A DNA stretch of 64,000 nucleotides from an uncultured Collinsella sp. (GTDB taxonomy: Bacteria; Actinomycetota; Coriobacteriia; Coriobacteriales; Coriobacteriaceae), in contig CAAEEB010000103.1 in assembly GCA_900754745.1 (NCBI GenBank), positions 62,001-126,000 of the forward strand, read 5' to 3'. Below the pieces are notes generated by a model that saw only the letters and a list, made by a program, of their open reading frames with translations, was not told the origin of the DNA and did not search any database. Each line of letters starts with the position of its first letter. Positions within the stretch are counted from its first letter, which is position 1. Made by a program: the position numbers and the translations under genes. Below are positions 7,844 through 16,360 of this stretch, one piece after another.

Positions 7844-8760
7844 TCGAAAGCACCTACCAACTCGTTGATGTCCTTCACGCCCTGGGACTCGGCCCAGGCC
7901 TCGAGCTCGCGCGCAATCTTGAGCGAAGCGCACGGATCGACGAAGTTGGCCATACCGACCGATACGCAGGTAGCGCCAGCCAGGATAAACTCGGCCGCAT
8001 CCTCACCGGTCATGACGCCGCCGACGCCGTTGATGGGGATATCGACGGCCTGGGCAACCTCCCAGACCATACGCACGGCGATGTGATGGCACAGCGGGCC
8101 CGAAAGACCGCCCTTGGGCTTGGCCACACGCGACTTGCGGGTGTGAACGTCGATGGCCATACCCTGGATGGAGTTGATGACCGAAAGGCCGTCGGCGCCG
8201 GCGGCCTCGAGGGCGCGGGCGATCTCGGCGACGTTGACCGGGGCCATCTTCACAAACAGCGGCTTGTCGGTCACCTTGCGGCAGGCGGCCATGACGCCAG
8301 AGGCGCCCTCGGGCGTGGAGCCCATGGCGGCGCCGCCGGCGGCAATGTTGGGGCAGCTCACGTTGATCTCATAGCCGGCAGCCCAGGGGCACAGCTCGAC
8401 ATACATCTCGAGCGCACGGACAAACTCGTCCACGGAATGACCGGCAACCTGGCAGATGACCTGGCAGCCGTCCTTGGAGAGCTGCTCGAGCCACGGACCG
8501 GACTCGCGGGCGAAAGCGGCCACACCGGGGTTCTGCAGGCCCACGGAATTGATCATGCCGCCGGGAATCTCGGCCATGCGGGGTGCGGGATTGCCGGGCC
8601 AGGGCTCGGCAGCGCAACCCTTGGTGGTGATGGCACCCAGCTGGGAGACATCGAAGAAGTTCTGGAACTGCCAACCGTAGCCAAAGGTACCGGCTGCGGT
8701 GTTGATGGGGTTCTGCATCTTGACGCCGCCGAAATCGACGGCCATGTTCACGGTACCCAC
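7837..8760 (-). CDS. pyrD: Dihydroorotate dehydrogenase, class 1B catalytic subunit
   Basis: Oxidises dihydroorotate to orotate with FMN; class 1B enzymes pass electrons through PyrK to NAD. Visible motifs are MQNPINTAAGTFGYGW near the N-terminus, the active-site region EINVSCPNIAAGGAAMGS and the FMN phosphate site INGVGGVMTGEDA. The GTG at 8758-8760 overlaps the pyrK stop (TAGTG); an ATG five codons downstream is the alternative start. Together with PyrK this fits an anaerobe that uses NAD rather than quinone as acceptor. Confidence 0.92.
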   Translation of the reverse strand: MGTVNMAVDFGGVKMQNPINTAAGTFGYGWQFQNFFDVSQLGAITTKGCAAEPWPGNPAPRMAEIPGGMINSVGLQNPGVAAFARESGPWLEQLSKDGCQVICQVAGHSVDEFVRALEMYVELCPWAAGYEINVSCPNIAAGGAAMGSTPEGASGVMAACRKVTDKPLFVKMAPVNVAEIARALEAAGADGLSVINSIQGMAIDVHTRKSRVAKPKGGLSGPLCHHIAVRMVWEVAQAVDIPINGVGGVMTGEDAAEFILAGATCVSVGMANFVDPCASLKIARELEAWAESQGVKDINELVGAFEC

Positions 8761-9551
8761 TAGAAGACCACCACCTTGGAAGCATCGAACACGGGGCCGC
8801 ACATGCAGGCGCCCTTCATACCGTCGACCGTCTCGACATTGCAGGTGTTGCAGGCACCAAAGCCGCAGCTCATCATGCGCTCGAGCGACACCTCGCAGTA
8901 CGCGCCGGCCTCGGTGGCAGCGGCGGCGACCTTCTCCATCATGACGGCGGGACCACAGCTGGCGACGTAGTCGTAACCGCCCTCGCCGAGCAGCTCGGCG
9001 GCAGGATCGGTGCAGAAGCCGTGCGTGCCCAACGAGCCGTCGTCGGTGCACACGTTAACCGTGGCTCCCAGCGCGCGGAACTCGTCGACGCCCACGGCCT
9101 TGGACGCGGTGCCAAAGCCCAGGCATACGTCAACGTCCACACCCTGCTCGGCAAGCATGCCAGCCAGGCAGAGTACGGGCGGAACGCCGATGCCGCCGGC
9201 GACGAGCAGCGCCTTCCTGGTGCCCTCGGGCACGAACCAGCCGCGGCCGCCAGGGCCCAGCAAGTTGGAGGTGGAGCCAGGGCCCATCTGCGACAGACGG
9301 CGGGTATCATCGCCCACGACGGCGTACCACAGCTCGACGGTGCCGGCCTCGGCGTCGGCGCGATAGAAGCTCAGGGGCACGCGAAGCAGCGAGGAAGCAT
9401 CGCCCGGCACGGCGATATTCACGAACTGACCGGGCTTGAGCGCACTTGCAAGCTTGGGGGCCGAGATAACGAGCGAGAAGATGCCGTCGGCGATCTCCTG
9501 GTTCGAGACGACCTCAAAGTCGTGCATGCGTGCAGTGGAAGGTGTGGGCAT
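8760..9551 (-). CDS. pyrK: Dihydroorotate dehydrogenase electron-transfer subunit
   Basis: Carries FAD and a [2Fe-2S] cluster and moves electrons from PyrD to NAD. The 263-residue protein has a ferredoxin-reductase-type FAD domain (LLRVPLSFYRADAEAGTVEL), a nucleotide-binding region (LLVAGGIGVPPVLCLAGM) and a C-terminal cysteine motif, CGFGACNTC followed by GACMCGPVF, that ligates the cluster. The ATG at 9549-9551 follows TTGGAGCGTCT. It is translationally coupled to pyrD. Confidence 0.92.
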   Translation of the reverse strand: MPTPSTARMHDFEVVSNQEIADGIFSLVISAPKLASALKPGQFVNIAVPGDASSLLRVPLSFYRADAEAGTVELWYAVVGDDTRRLSQMGPGSTSNLLGPGGRGWFVPEGTRKALLVAGGIGVPPVLCLAGMLAEQGVDVDVCLGFGTASKAVGVDEFRALGATVNVCTDDGSLGTHGFCTDPAAELLGEGGYDYVASCGPAVMMEKVAAAATEAGAYCEVSLERMMSCGFGACNTCNVETVDGMKGACMCGPVFDASKVVVF

Positions 9552-9590
9552 AGACGCTCCAATCCCCCATGCGGTTGCATGGTTCAGGCG

Positions 9591-9623
9591 AACAGAAAGC
9601 GCGGCACCGCAAGGGCACCGCGC
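9591..9623 (-). terminator. Intra-operon hairpin between pyrC and pyrK
   Basis: On the minus strand GCGCGGTGCC pairs with GGTGCCGCGC (10 bp including two G-T pairs, loop CTTGC), followed by TTTCTGTT. It lies 20 nt past the pyrC stop. The interrupted U run suggests partial termination that would lower pyrK, pyrD and pyrF relative to pyrB and pyrC. Confidence 0.5.
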
Positions 9624-9643
9624 ACAAAAGCGATAAGGCTATG

Positions 9644-10933
9644 CTAGCAGATGCAGCCGTCGGCAAGCGTCTGCTTACCGCCGACGAACACATCGGTGGC
9701 ACGACCGGTGAGCGTGCGGCCGGCAAAACCAGAGTTCTCGGCGCGCGACTCGTAGCCGCCCTCGCCGACCGTCCAGGTTGCGGCGGGGTCGAACACGGTC
9801 AGGTCGGCAACGGAACCCGCCTTGACCTGAACCTGGTCGAGGCCCAGGATCTCGCGCGGCTTGATGGCCATGAGCTCGACCATGCGGCCCATGCTCATCT
9901 TGCCCGTGTTGACCAGCTCGGTGAGCACGAGCGCCAGCGAGGTCTCGAGGCCGATCATGCCGAAGGGCGCAAGCTCGAACTCGCGGGCCTTCTCCCACGG
10001 GGTGTGGGGAGCGTGGTCGGTGACGATAACGTCTACGGTGCCGTCGATGACGCCCTGACGGATAGCCTCGGCATCCTCATCGGTACGCAGCGGCGGATTG
10101 ACCTTGAGCGAGGTGTTGTAGGTCTCGTCCAGGTCGTTCTCGGTCAGGAACATGTGGTGCGGGGTGGCCTCGCAGGTGACCTGCACGCCAGCTGCCTTAC
10201 CGGCACGCACGAGCTCCAGGCCATGGGCGGTGGAGATGTGCTGGATGTGCAGCTTGGCACCGGTCAGCTTGGCGATCTCGATATCGCGAGCGATCTGCAG
10301 CTCCTCGCCTGCCGCCGGCCAGCCCTCGAGAGCCAGACGGGTCGAGACCTTGCCCTCGTTGATCTGGCCGTGGCCGACAAGGTCCTCGTCCTGGCAGTGG
10401 CTCATAAAGACCTTGCCGAACATCTTGCCGTAGTCCATGCAGCGACGGAGCATACCAGCACCCTGCACGCCGCGACCGTCGTCGGTGAAGGCGACGGCGC
10501 CGTGGGCGACCATATCGCCCATCTCGGACATGGCCTCGCCCTTAAGACCGCGGGTCATGGCGCCAGAAGGATAGACACGGCAGTGGCCGACCTCGGCAGC
10601 GCGGGACTTGACGAACTCAACGACAGTACCGTTATCGGTGACGGGATCGGTGTTAGGCATGGCGCACACGCCGGTGAAGCCGCCCTTGGCAGCCGCGCGG
10701 GTGCCGCTCTCGATGTCCTCTTTGACCTCGTAGCCGGGCTCGCGAAGGTGAACGTGCATATCCACCAGGCCAGGGACGAGGTACTTGCCGGAAAGGTCGC
10801 GGACCTCGGCTCCCTCGGCGGCGAGGTTCTCGCCGACCTCGGCGATCTTGTCGCCGTCAATCAGGACGTCAACGACACCGTCAAGCTCGACGGACGGGTC
10901 GACGACGTGGGCATTCTTAAGAAGCAAGGCCAT
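9644..10933 (-). CDS. pyrC: Dihydroorotase (class I)
   Basis: Zinc amidohydrolase that cyclises carbamoyl-aspartate to dihydroorotate. The protein (429 residues) has the class I signature GLVDMHVHLREPGYEVKED, the HIQHISTAHGL segment and the second signature VTDHAPHTPWEKA. The ATG at 10931-10933 is preceded by GGAGGTGCCGATA and overlaps the end of pyrB by 17 nt. Confidence 0.95.
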   Translation of the reverse strand: MALLLKNAHVVDPSVELDGVVDVLIDGDKIAEVGENLAAEGAEVRDLSGKYLVPGLVDMHVHLREPGYEVKEDIESGTRAAAKGGFTGVCAMPNTDPVTDNGTVVEFVKSRAAEVGHCRVYPSGAMTRGLKGEAMSEMGDMVAHGAVAFTDDGRGVQGAGMLRRCMDYGKMFGKVFMSHCQDEDLVGHGQINEGKVSTRLALEGWPAAGEELQIARDIEIAKLTGAKLHIQHISTAHGLELVRAGKAAGVQVTCEATPHHMFLTENDLDETYNTSLKVNPPLRTDEDAEAIRQGVIDGTVDVIVTDHAPHTPWEKAREFELAPFGMIGLETSLALVLTELVNTGKMSMGRMVELMAIKPREILGLDQVQVKAGSVADLTVFDPAATWTVGEGGYESRAENSGFAGRTLTGRATDVFVGGKQTLADGCIC

Positions 10934-11861
10934 TATCGGCACCTCCAAGCAGCAGATACAGGATAGCCATACGCACGCAGATACCGGCGTAGACCTGCTC
11001 CAGGATGACGGAGCGTTGCGGGTGGTCGGCCATATAGGAGTCGAACTCGACGCCGCGGTTGATGGGGCCCGGGTGGCAAATGATCGCGTCGGGCTTCATG
11101 AGCTTCTCACGGTCCTTGGTCAGGCCGAAGAGCTTGTGGTACTCGCGAATGGTCGGGAATGGGGCACCCTCGAGGCGCTCCTGCTGTACACGCAGCATGT
11201 AGACGACGTCCAGCTCGGGCAGGACGGAATCGAGGTCGCTCGTCACGTGGTCGCAGCCCAGAACCTCGGGCGCCGGCGGCAGCAGCGTGCCGGGGGCGAC
11301 GGCGTAGGTCTCGCAGCCCATGATCTTCAACGCGGGGATCAGCGAGCCGCAAACGCGGGAGTGGGCGATGTCGCCGACGACAGCGACCTTCAGACCGTGG
11401 AAGTCACCCTTGTGCTCCCAGATGGTGTACAGGTCGAGCAGAGCCTGCGTGGGGTGGTTGTGCTTGCCGTCACCGGCGCAGATAACACTCGCGGGCGAAT
11501 TCTGCGTGACGATGTAGGGAGCACCAGCGTGCTTGTCGCGCACGACAATGCAGTCAATCTTGTAGGCGTTGAGGGTCTCGACGGTATCGACGAGGCTCTC
11601 GCCCTTGACCGTGGAGGTCGAGGAGCCGCCGAAATTGAGGCTGTCGGCCGAAAGACGCTTCTCGGCGAGCTCGAAGGAGCTGCGGGTACGCGTCGAGGGC
11701 TCGTTGAACATGTTGACGATGGTCTTGCCCTTGAGCGTGGGGACCTTCTTGATGGCACGCTCATTGACCTCGGAGAACGCCTTGGCGGTCTCGAGGATGA
11801 GCTTGATGTCCTCTTCGGAGTACTCGGTAATGTCGATCAGGTGCTTATGATTGAACGCCAC
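10917..11861 (-). CDS. pyrB: Aspartate carbamoyltransferase catalytic chain
   Basis: Condenses carbamoyl phosphate with aspartate. The protein (314 residues) carries the carbamoyl-phosphate site FNEPSTRTRSSFELAEKRL, the HPTQALLDLYTI motif, and the aspartate-loop region further on. Start: an in-frame GTG at 11873 overlaps the GGGAGGTGAG ribosome-binding site, so the next GTG at 11859-11861 (VAFNHKHLID) is preferred. No regulatory pyrI follows; pyrC overlaps instead. Confidence 0.94.
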   Translation of the reverse strand: MAFNHKHLIDITEYSEEDIKLILETAKAFSEVNERAIKKVPTLKGKTIVNMFNEPSTRTRSSFELAEKRLSADSLNFGGSSTSTVKGESLVDTVETLNAYKIDCIVVRDKHAGAPYIVTQNSPASVICAGDGKHNHPTQALLDLYTIWEHKGDFHGLKVAVVGDIAHSRVCGSLIPALKIMGCETYAVAPGTLLPPAPEVLGCDHVTSDLDSVLPELDVVYMLRVQQERLEGAPFPTIREYHKLFGLTKDREKLMKPDAIICHPGPINRGVEFDSYMADHPQRSVILEQVYAGICVRMAILYLLLGGADNGLAS

Positions 11862-11865
11862 GGTA

Positions 11866-12578
<713 letters not shown>

Positions 12579-12702
12579 CTCGTACCCCTTTAATGGTCTA
12601 GGCATAGTGTAGCCAACCTCGGGCTCAAATGCGAGCAGAAATACTAGTCAATCCGTAAACGGAGCCAATCGCTCCATAAACCTATATATTTGTGGGACGC
12701 GC

Positions 12703-12731
12703 TTGAAAACCTTGTTGCGAGCTGGCATAAT
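12703..12731 (+). promoter_or_regulatory. Sigma70-type promoter upstream of rpmB (P1)
   Basis: TTGAAA, a 17-nt spacer and CATAAT form a good vegetative promoter pointing to rpmB, about 165 nt before its start. The transcribed leader contains a small CTACG/CGTAG hairpin near 12755. The stretch from 12581 to 12900 has no gene: it holds this promoter, the rpmB-proximal promoter, and on the other strand the unresolved pyrR promoter. Confidence 0.55.
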
Positions 12732-12802
12732 CCCCTCTGCTGCACGCAAATCGGATCTACGTCCAGGGCCGTAGCGTGGGCACTATCGCCAAAAGAGAAA
12801 TA

Positions 12803-12846
12803 TCTCTGTGTAGATTGCGCACAGAGACATGCTTCTGTGCTATAGT
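12803..12846 (+). promoter_or_regulatory. Inverted repeat and extended -10 directly upstream of rpmB (P2)
   Basis: TCTCTGTG at 12803-12810 and CACAGAGA at 12820-12827 form a perfect 8-bp inverted repeat. It is followed by the extended -10 TGC TATAGT at 12838-12846. A further TCTGTG at 12834-12839 could pair with the same CACAGA. The repeat covers the -35 position, so it may be an operator. Confidence 0.45.
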
Positions 12847-12900
12847 TCAGGCTTGTTTGTTAACGCGACATGTTCGTTTGTCGCCCAAGGAGGGTCAGTT

Positions 12901-13089
12901 ATGTCCAAAGTTTGCGAAGTTTGCGGTAAGCACCCCGTTGCCGGTCGCTCCATCAGCCACTCTCACCGCGTCACCAACCGTAAGTTCCGCCCCAACATCC
13001 AGCGCGTCTACGTCGTCGTCGATGGTCACCGTCGCAAGATGAACGTTTGCTCCACCTGCCTCAAGTCCGGCAAGGTTGCGCGCTCCTAA
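12901..13089 (+). CDS. rpmB: 50S ribosomal protein L28 (zinc-ribbon form)
   Basis: Large-subunit protein of 62 residues: SKVCEVCGKHPVAGRSISHS at the start and MNVCSTCLKSGKVARS at the end. The two CxxC pairs mark the zinc-binding form; many bacteria also keep a cysteine-free copy that is induced when zinc is scarce. The ATG follows AAGGAGGGTCAGTT. The gene stands alone between its own promoter and a strong terminator. Confidence 0.96.
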   Translation: MSKVCEVCGKHPVAGRSISHSHRVTNRKFRPNIQRVYVVVDGHRRKMNVCSTCLKSGKVARS

Positions 13090-13160
13090 ATAAGGTCTTA
13101 CCAACAAGTACCTCGGACTCTCCGGGTCAAAGACCTCGCGTTCACATAGAACTTACCAAA

Positions 13161-13190
13161 GGCGCCCTCCACTACGGAGGGCGCCTTTTT
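13161..13190 (+). terminator. Rho-independent terminator after rpmB
   Basis: Perfect 10-bp stem GGCGCCCTCC / GGAGGGCGCC with loop ACTAC, followed by TTTTTG. Confidence 0.93.
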
Positions 13191-13515
13191 GCACTCATTG
13201 GGGACAGACTTACATGAGTGTTTTCGAGCATAGGGGCCGCGTCACAGATGTCAAAGGGATCTAAGCCCAGCCGGTATGCCTTGTAGCTTGACCAACGGTA
13301 CGCCTCGAGTGAGTTGATCGCACCTTTCACCGGATTGAGAGGGATATAATCGAGCAGCTGCACCGTCTGCGTGTCCGACTCAACCGCGACCCGTGAATAG
13401 CGATTGTCAAACAGATGCCCCGTTCTCCCCGTTTTCCCATTGAAATACTCATGTAAGCCTGCCCCCAATGAGTGGGGCGATGCAGAGAGCGGATTGTTTT
13501 GTTAAAACGCTTCAT
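13172..13515 (-). pseudogene. Decayed REP-associated (Y1-type) transposase, C-terminal remnant
   Basis: On the minus strand a frame from 13468 encodes GKTGRTGHLFDNRYSRVAVE, then LLDYIPLNPVKGAI and YRWSSYKAYRLG. These are the C-terminal signatures of IS200-like/RAYT transposases (GHLF..RY, LNPV, WSSY). The preceding conserved bit, MKRFNKTIRSLHRPTHW, lies in another frame, so there is at least one frameshift. The N-terminal HUH and tyrosine region is missing, and the 3' end runs into the rpmB terminator. It is an inactive fragment. Confidence 0.72.
13192..13474. repeat. 283-bp element bounded by 27-bp near-perfect inverted repeats
   Basis: The 27 bases at 13192-13218 and the 27 at 13448-13474 are reverse complements with two mismatches. 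The left arm begins CACTCATTGGGGACAG. The interior is the transposase remnant. This suggests a non-autonomous or decayed mobile element inserted between the rpmB terminator and the adhE control region. No target-site duplication could be identified with confidence. Confidence 0.6.
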
Positions 13516-13531
13516 TTAGTTGAAGCGTTTT
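13504..13531. repeat. Perfect 11-bp inverted repeat upstream of adhE
   Basis: AAAACGCTTCA, spacer TTTAGT, then TGAAGCGTTTT. It could be a bidirectional terminator-like hairpin left by the neighbouring element, or an operator 45 nt upstream of the adhE -10. It does not match the Rex site often found before adhE. Confidence 0.55.
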
Positions 13532-13575
13532 AGTGTGCCTTTTACGGGAATCTTACCGTTCGCCGAATAATTTCT

Positions 13576-13584
13576 TGCTATCAT
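13576..13584 (+). promoter_or_regulatory. Extended -10 promoter of adhE
   Basis: TGC TATCAT lies 40 nt before the adhE start; the same nonamer occurs at the rpsB promoter. No strong -35 is visible, which fits an extended -10 or activator-dependent promoter. The 535-nt interval between rpmB and adhE otherwise holds only the rpmB terminator, the transposase remnant with its repeats, and the 11-bp inverted repeat. Confidence 0.5.
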
Positions 13585-13624
13585 GCAAGGCGTAGGGTAA
13601 ATCTCCGATCGCAAGGAGACACAA

Positions 13625-16273
13625 ATGGTGAAAAAGTCACCGGAAAACACTACTCCCGCAATTGTGGACAACGTAGAGGCGCTTGAGGCTAAGCTCGCTC
13701 AGATGCGAGAGGCCCAGGCGCTTTTTGCTACGTACACGCAGGAGCAGGTCGACAAGATCTTCTATGAGGCCGCCATGGCCGCCAACAAGGCTCGTATCCC
13801 GTTGGCGAAGATGGCCATCGAGGAGACCGGCCGCGGCGTTCTTGAGGACAAGGTCATCAAGAACCACTACGCCGCAGAGTACATCTACAACGCTTACAAG
13901 AACACCAAGACCTGTGGTGTCCTGGAGCGCGACGAGGCTTACGGCATCACCAAGATCGCCGAGCCCATCGGCATCGTGGGCGCCGTCATCCCGACGACCA
14001 ACCCCACCTCCACCGCGATCTTCAAGACGCTGATCTGCCTGAAGACCCGCAACGCCATCATCATCTCCCCGCACCCGGCTGCCGCCAAGTGCACCATCGC
14101 CGCCGCCAAGCTCGTGCTTGACGCCGCCGTCAAGGCCGGCGCCCCCGAGGGCATCATCGGCTGGGTCGATGTCCCCTCCATCGAGCTGACCAACATGGTC
14201 ATGCGCGACGTCGACATCATCCTCGCCACCGGTGGCCCGGGCATGGTCAAGGCCGCTTACTCCTCGGGCAAGCCCGCCCTGGGCGTTGGTGCCGGTAACA
14301 CCCCGGTTGTCATCGACGACACCGCCGACGTGCTGCTCGCCGTCAACTCCATCATCCACTCCAAGACCTTCGACAACGGCATGATTTGCGCTTCCGAGCA
14401 GTCCGTGACCGTCATCGACACCATCTATGACCAGGTCAAGGCCGAGTTCCAGAAGCGCGGCTGCTACTTCGTCAAGCAGGGTGCCGAGATTGAGGCCCTG
14501 CGTGCCGCCATGTTCAAGAACGGCGCTCTCGATCACCGCATCCCCGGCATGGCTGCCGCCAAGATCGCCGAGCTCGCCGGCATCGAGGTTCCCGCCAAGA
14601 CCAAGATCCTGATCGCCGAGGTCACCTCCACCGACCCCGCCAAGGAGGAGTTCTCCCACGAGAAGCTCTCCCCGGTCCTGGCCATGTACCACGCCAAGGA
14701 CTTCCAGGAGGCCGTCGACAAGGCCGAGCACCTGGTGCTCGCCGGTGGCCCGGGCCACACCGCCTCTCTGTACGTGCACCCCGCCCAGGCCGAGAAGATC
14801 AGCCTGTTCGAGCACGTCATGAAGGCCTGCCGTATTGTCATCAACACCCCGTCCTCGCACGGCGGCATCGGTGACCTGTACAACTTTGGCATGAAGCCGT
14901 CTCTGACCCTGGGCTGCGGCTCCTGGGGCGGCAACTCCGTCTCCGAGAACGTTGGGGTGAAGCACTTGATCAACGTTAAGACTGTGGCCGAGCGCCGTGA
15001 GAACATGCTGTGGTTCCGCGCTCCCGAGAAGGTCTACTTCAAGAAGGGTTCCACGCCCGTCGCCCTCGACGAGCTGGGCAACGTCATGGGCAAGAAGCGC
15101 GCCTTCATCGTCACCGACCAGTTCCTCTTCAAGAATGGCAACACCCGCGCCATCGAGGCCAAGCTCGACGAGATGGGCATCGCCCACGACTGCTTCTACG
15201 ACGTCGAGCCCGATCCGTCGCTGCAGTGCGCACGTCGCGGCGCCAAGCAGATGGCTCTCTTTGAGCCGGACGTCATCATCGCCGTCGGCGGTGGCTCCGC
15301 TATGGACGCCGGCAAGATCATGTGGATGATGTACGAGCACCCCGAGTGCAAGTTTGAGGACATGGCCATGGACTTCATGGACATCCGCAAGCGTATCTTC
15401 ACCTTCCCCGAGATGGGCAAGAAGGCCTACTTCGTCGCCGTCCCGACCTCCTCGGGTACCGGCTCCGAGTGCACGCCGTTCGCCATCATCACCGACAAGG
15501 AGACCGGCATCAAGTGGCCGCTCGCCGACTACGCGCTGCTCCCCAACATGGCTATCGTCGACGCCGACAACTGCATGACCGCCCCGCGCGGCCTGACCGC
15601 TGCCTCCGGCATCGACGTCATGACCCACGCCATCGAGTCCTACGTCTCCATCATGGCTTCCGACTACACCAAGGGCCTCTCCGAGCGCGCTGCTAAGCTC
15701 GTCTTCGAGAACCTGCCCTCCAGCTTCACGAACGGCGCCAAGGACCCGCACGCCCGCGAGGAGATGCACAACGCCTCCTGCATGGCCGGTATGGCCTTCG
15801 CCAACGCCTTCCTGGGCCTCAACCACTCCATGGCCCACAAGCTCGGCGCTTTCCATCACCTGCCCCACGGCCTCGCAAACGCCGTCATCCTGACTCGCGT
15901 CATGCGTTACAACGCCGCCGAGGCTCCCGTCAAGATGGGTACCTTCTCCCAGTATCCTTACCCCAACGCGCTGCACAACTACGCCGAGATGGCCAAGTAC
16001 TGCGGCATCGAGGGCAAGGACGACAAGGAGGTCTTCGAGAACTTCATCACGAAGCTCGAGGAGCTCAAGGACTTCATCGGCGTCAAGAAGACCATCGCCG
16101 ACTACGGTGTTGACGAGCAGTACTTCCTCGACACCCTCGACGAGATGACCGAGCAGGCATTCAACGACCAGTGCACCGGCGCTAACCCGCGCTACCCGCT
16201 CATGAGCGAGATCAAGGAGCTCTACCTGGACGCCTACTACGGCCGCGAGCCTCAGGATTACGCCGTCTGCTAG
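13625..16273 (+). CDS. adhE: Bifunctional acetaldehyde-CoA / alcohol dehydrogenase
   Basis: Reduces acetyl-CoA to acetaldehyde and then ethanol, reoxidising two NADH in anaerobic fermentation. The 882-residue protein is a fusion. Residues 1 to about 440 are an aldehyde dehydrogenase domain with catalytic Cys in NGMICASEQSV. The C-terminal half is an iron-dependent alcohol dehydrogenase with NAD site AVGGGSAMDAGKIMW and iron-binding histidines in NHSMAHKLGAFHHLPHGLAN. AAGGAGACACAA precedes the ATG. Codon use is strongly biased to C/G-ending codons, which suggests high expression. This enzyme family commonly forms spirosome filaments. Confidence 0.96.
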   Translation: MVKKSPENTTPAIVDNVEALEAKLAQMREAQALFATYTQEQVDKIFYEAAMAANKARIPLAKMAIEETGRGVLEDKVIKNHYAAEYIYNAYKNTKTCGVLERDEAYGITKIAEPIGIVGAVIPTTNPTSTAIFKTLICLKTRNAIIISPHPAAAKCTIAAAKLVLDAAVKAGAPEGIIGWVDVPSIELTNMVMRDVDIILATGGPGMVKAAYSSGKPALGVGAGNTPVVIDDTADVLLAVNSIIHSKTFDNGMICASEQSVTVIDTIYDQVKAEFQKRGCYFVKQGAEIEALRAAMFKNGALDHRIPGMAAAKIAELAGIEVPAKTKILIAEVTSTDPAKEEFSHEKLSPVLAMYHAKDFQEAVDKAEHLVLAGGPGHTASLYVHPAQAEKISLFEHVMKACRIVINTPSSHGGIGDLYNFGMKPSLTLGCGSWGGNSVSENVGVKHLINVKTVAERRENMLWFRAPEKVYFKKGSTPVALDELGNVMGKKRAFIVTDQFLFKNGNTRAIEAKLDEMGIAHDCFYDVEPDPSLQCARRGAKQMALFEPDVIIAVGGGSAMDAGKIMWMMYEHPECKFEDMAMDFMDIRKRIFTFPEMGKKAYFVAVPTSSGTGSECTPFAIITDKETGIKWPLADYALLPNMAIVDADNCMTAPRGLTAASGIDVMTHAIESYVSIMASDYTKGLSERAAKLVFENLPSSFTNGAKDPHAREEMHNASCMAGMAFANAFLGLNHSMAHKLGAFHHLPHGLANAVILTRVMRYNAAEAPVKMGTFSQYPYPNALHNYAEMAKYCGIEGKDDKEVFENFITKLEELKDFIGVKKTIADYGVDEQYFLDTLDEMTEQAFNDQCTGANPRYPLMSEIKELYLDAYYGREPQDYAVC

Positions 16274-16289
16274 TTCTAGCACGGTTTTA

Positions 16290-16328
16290 ACGGCGGGGGT
16301 GCACGGGTGTTTCACACACCCCCGCCGT
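16290..16328 (+). terminator. GC-rich hairpin between adhE and the kinase gene
   Basis: ACGGCGGGGGTG pairs with CACCCCCGCCGT (12 bp). The next bases, CGCTTCTATC, are not a clean U run, so it may only partly terminate and otherwise protect the adhE mRNA end. It lies 17 nt past the adhE stop. Confidence 0.55.
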
Positions 16329-16360
16329 CGCTTCTATCGCATCGTTGAAAGGATGCAACC

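Noticed and set aside
13090..13160. tRNA or small RNA gene after rpmB
   Set aside because: No cloverleaf or T-loop (GTTCRANNC) was found; the stretch runs directly into the rpmB terminator.
13473..13624. Rex operator upstream of adhE
   Set aside because: No TTGTGAA/TTCACAA-type palindrome occurs in the interval. The inverted repeat present has a different sequence.
13637..16315. 892-codon open frame on the minus strand, opposite adhE
   Set aside because: It is an antisense shadow. adhE has strongly C/G-biased third positions, which removes stops from the opposite strand; the predicted product is Val/Gly/Leu-rich repeats of no family, and it has no ribosome-binding site.
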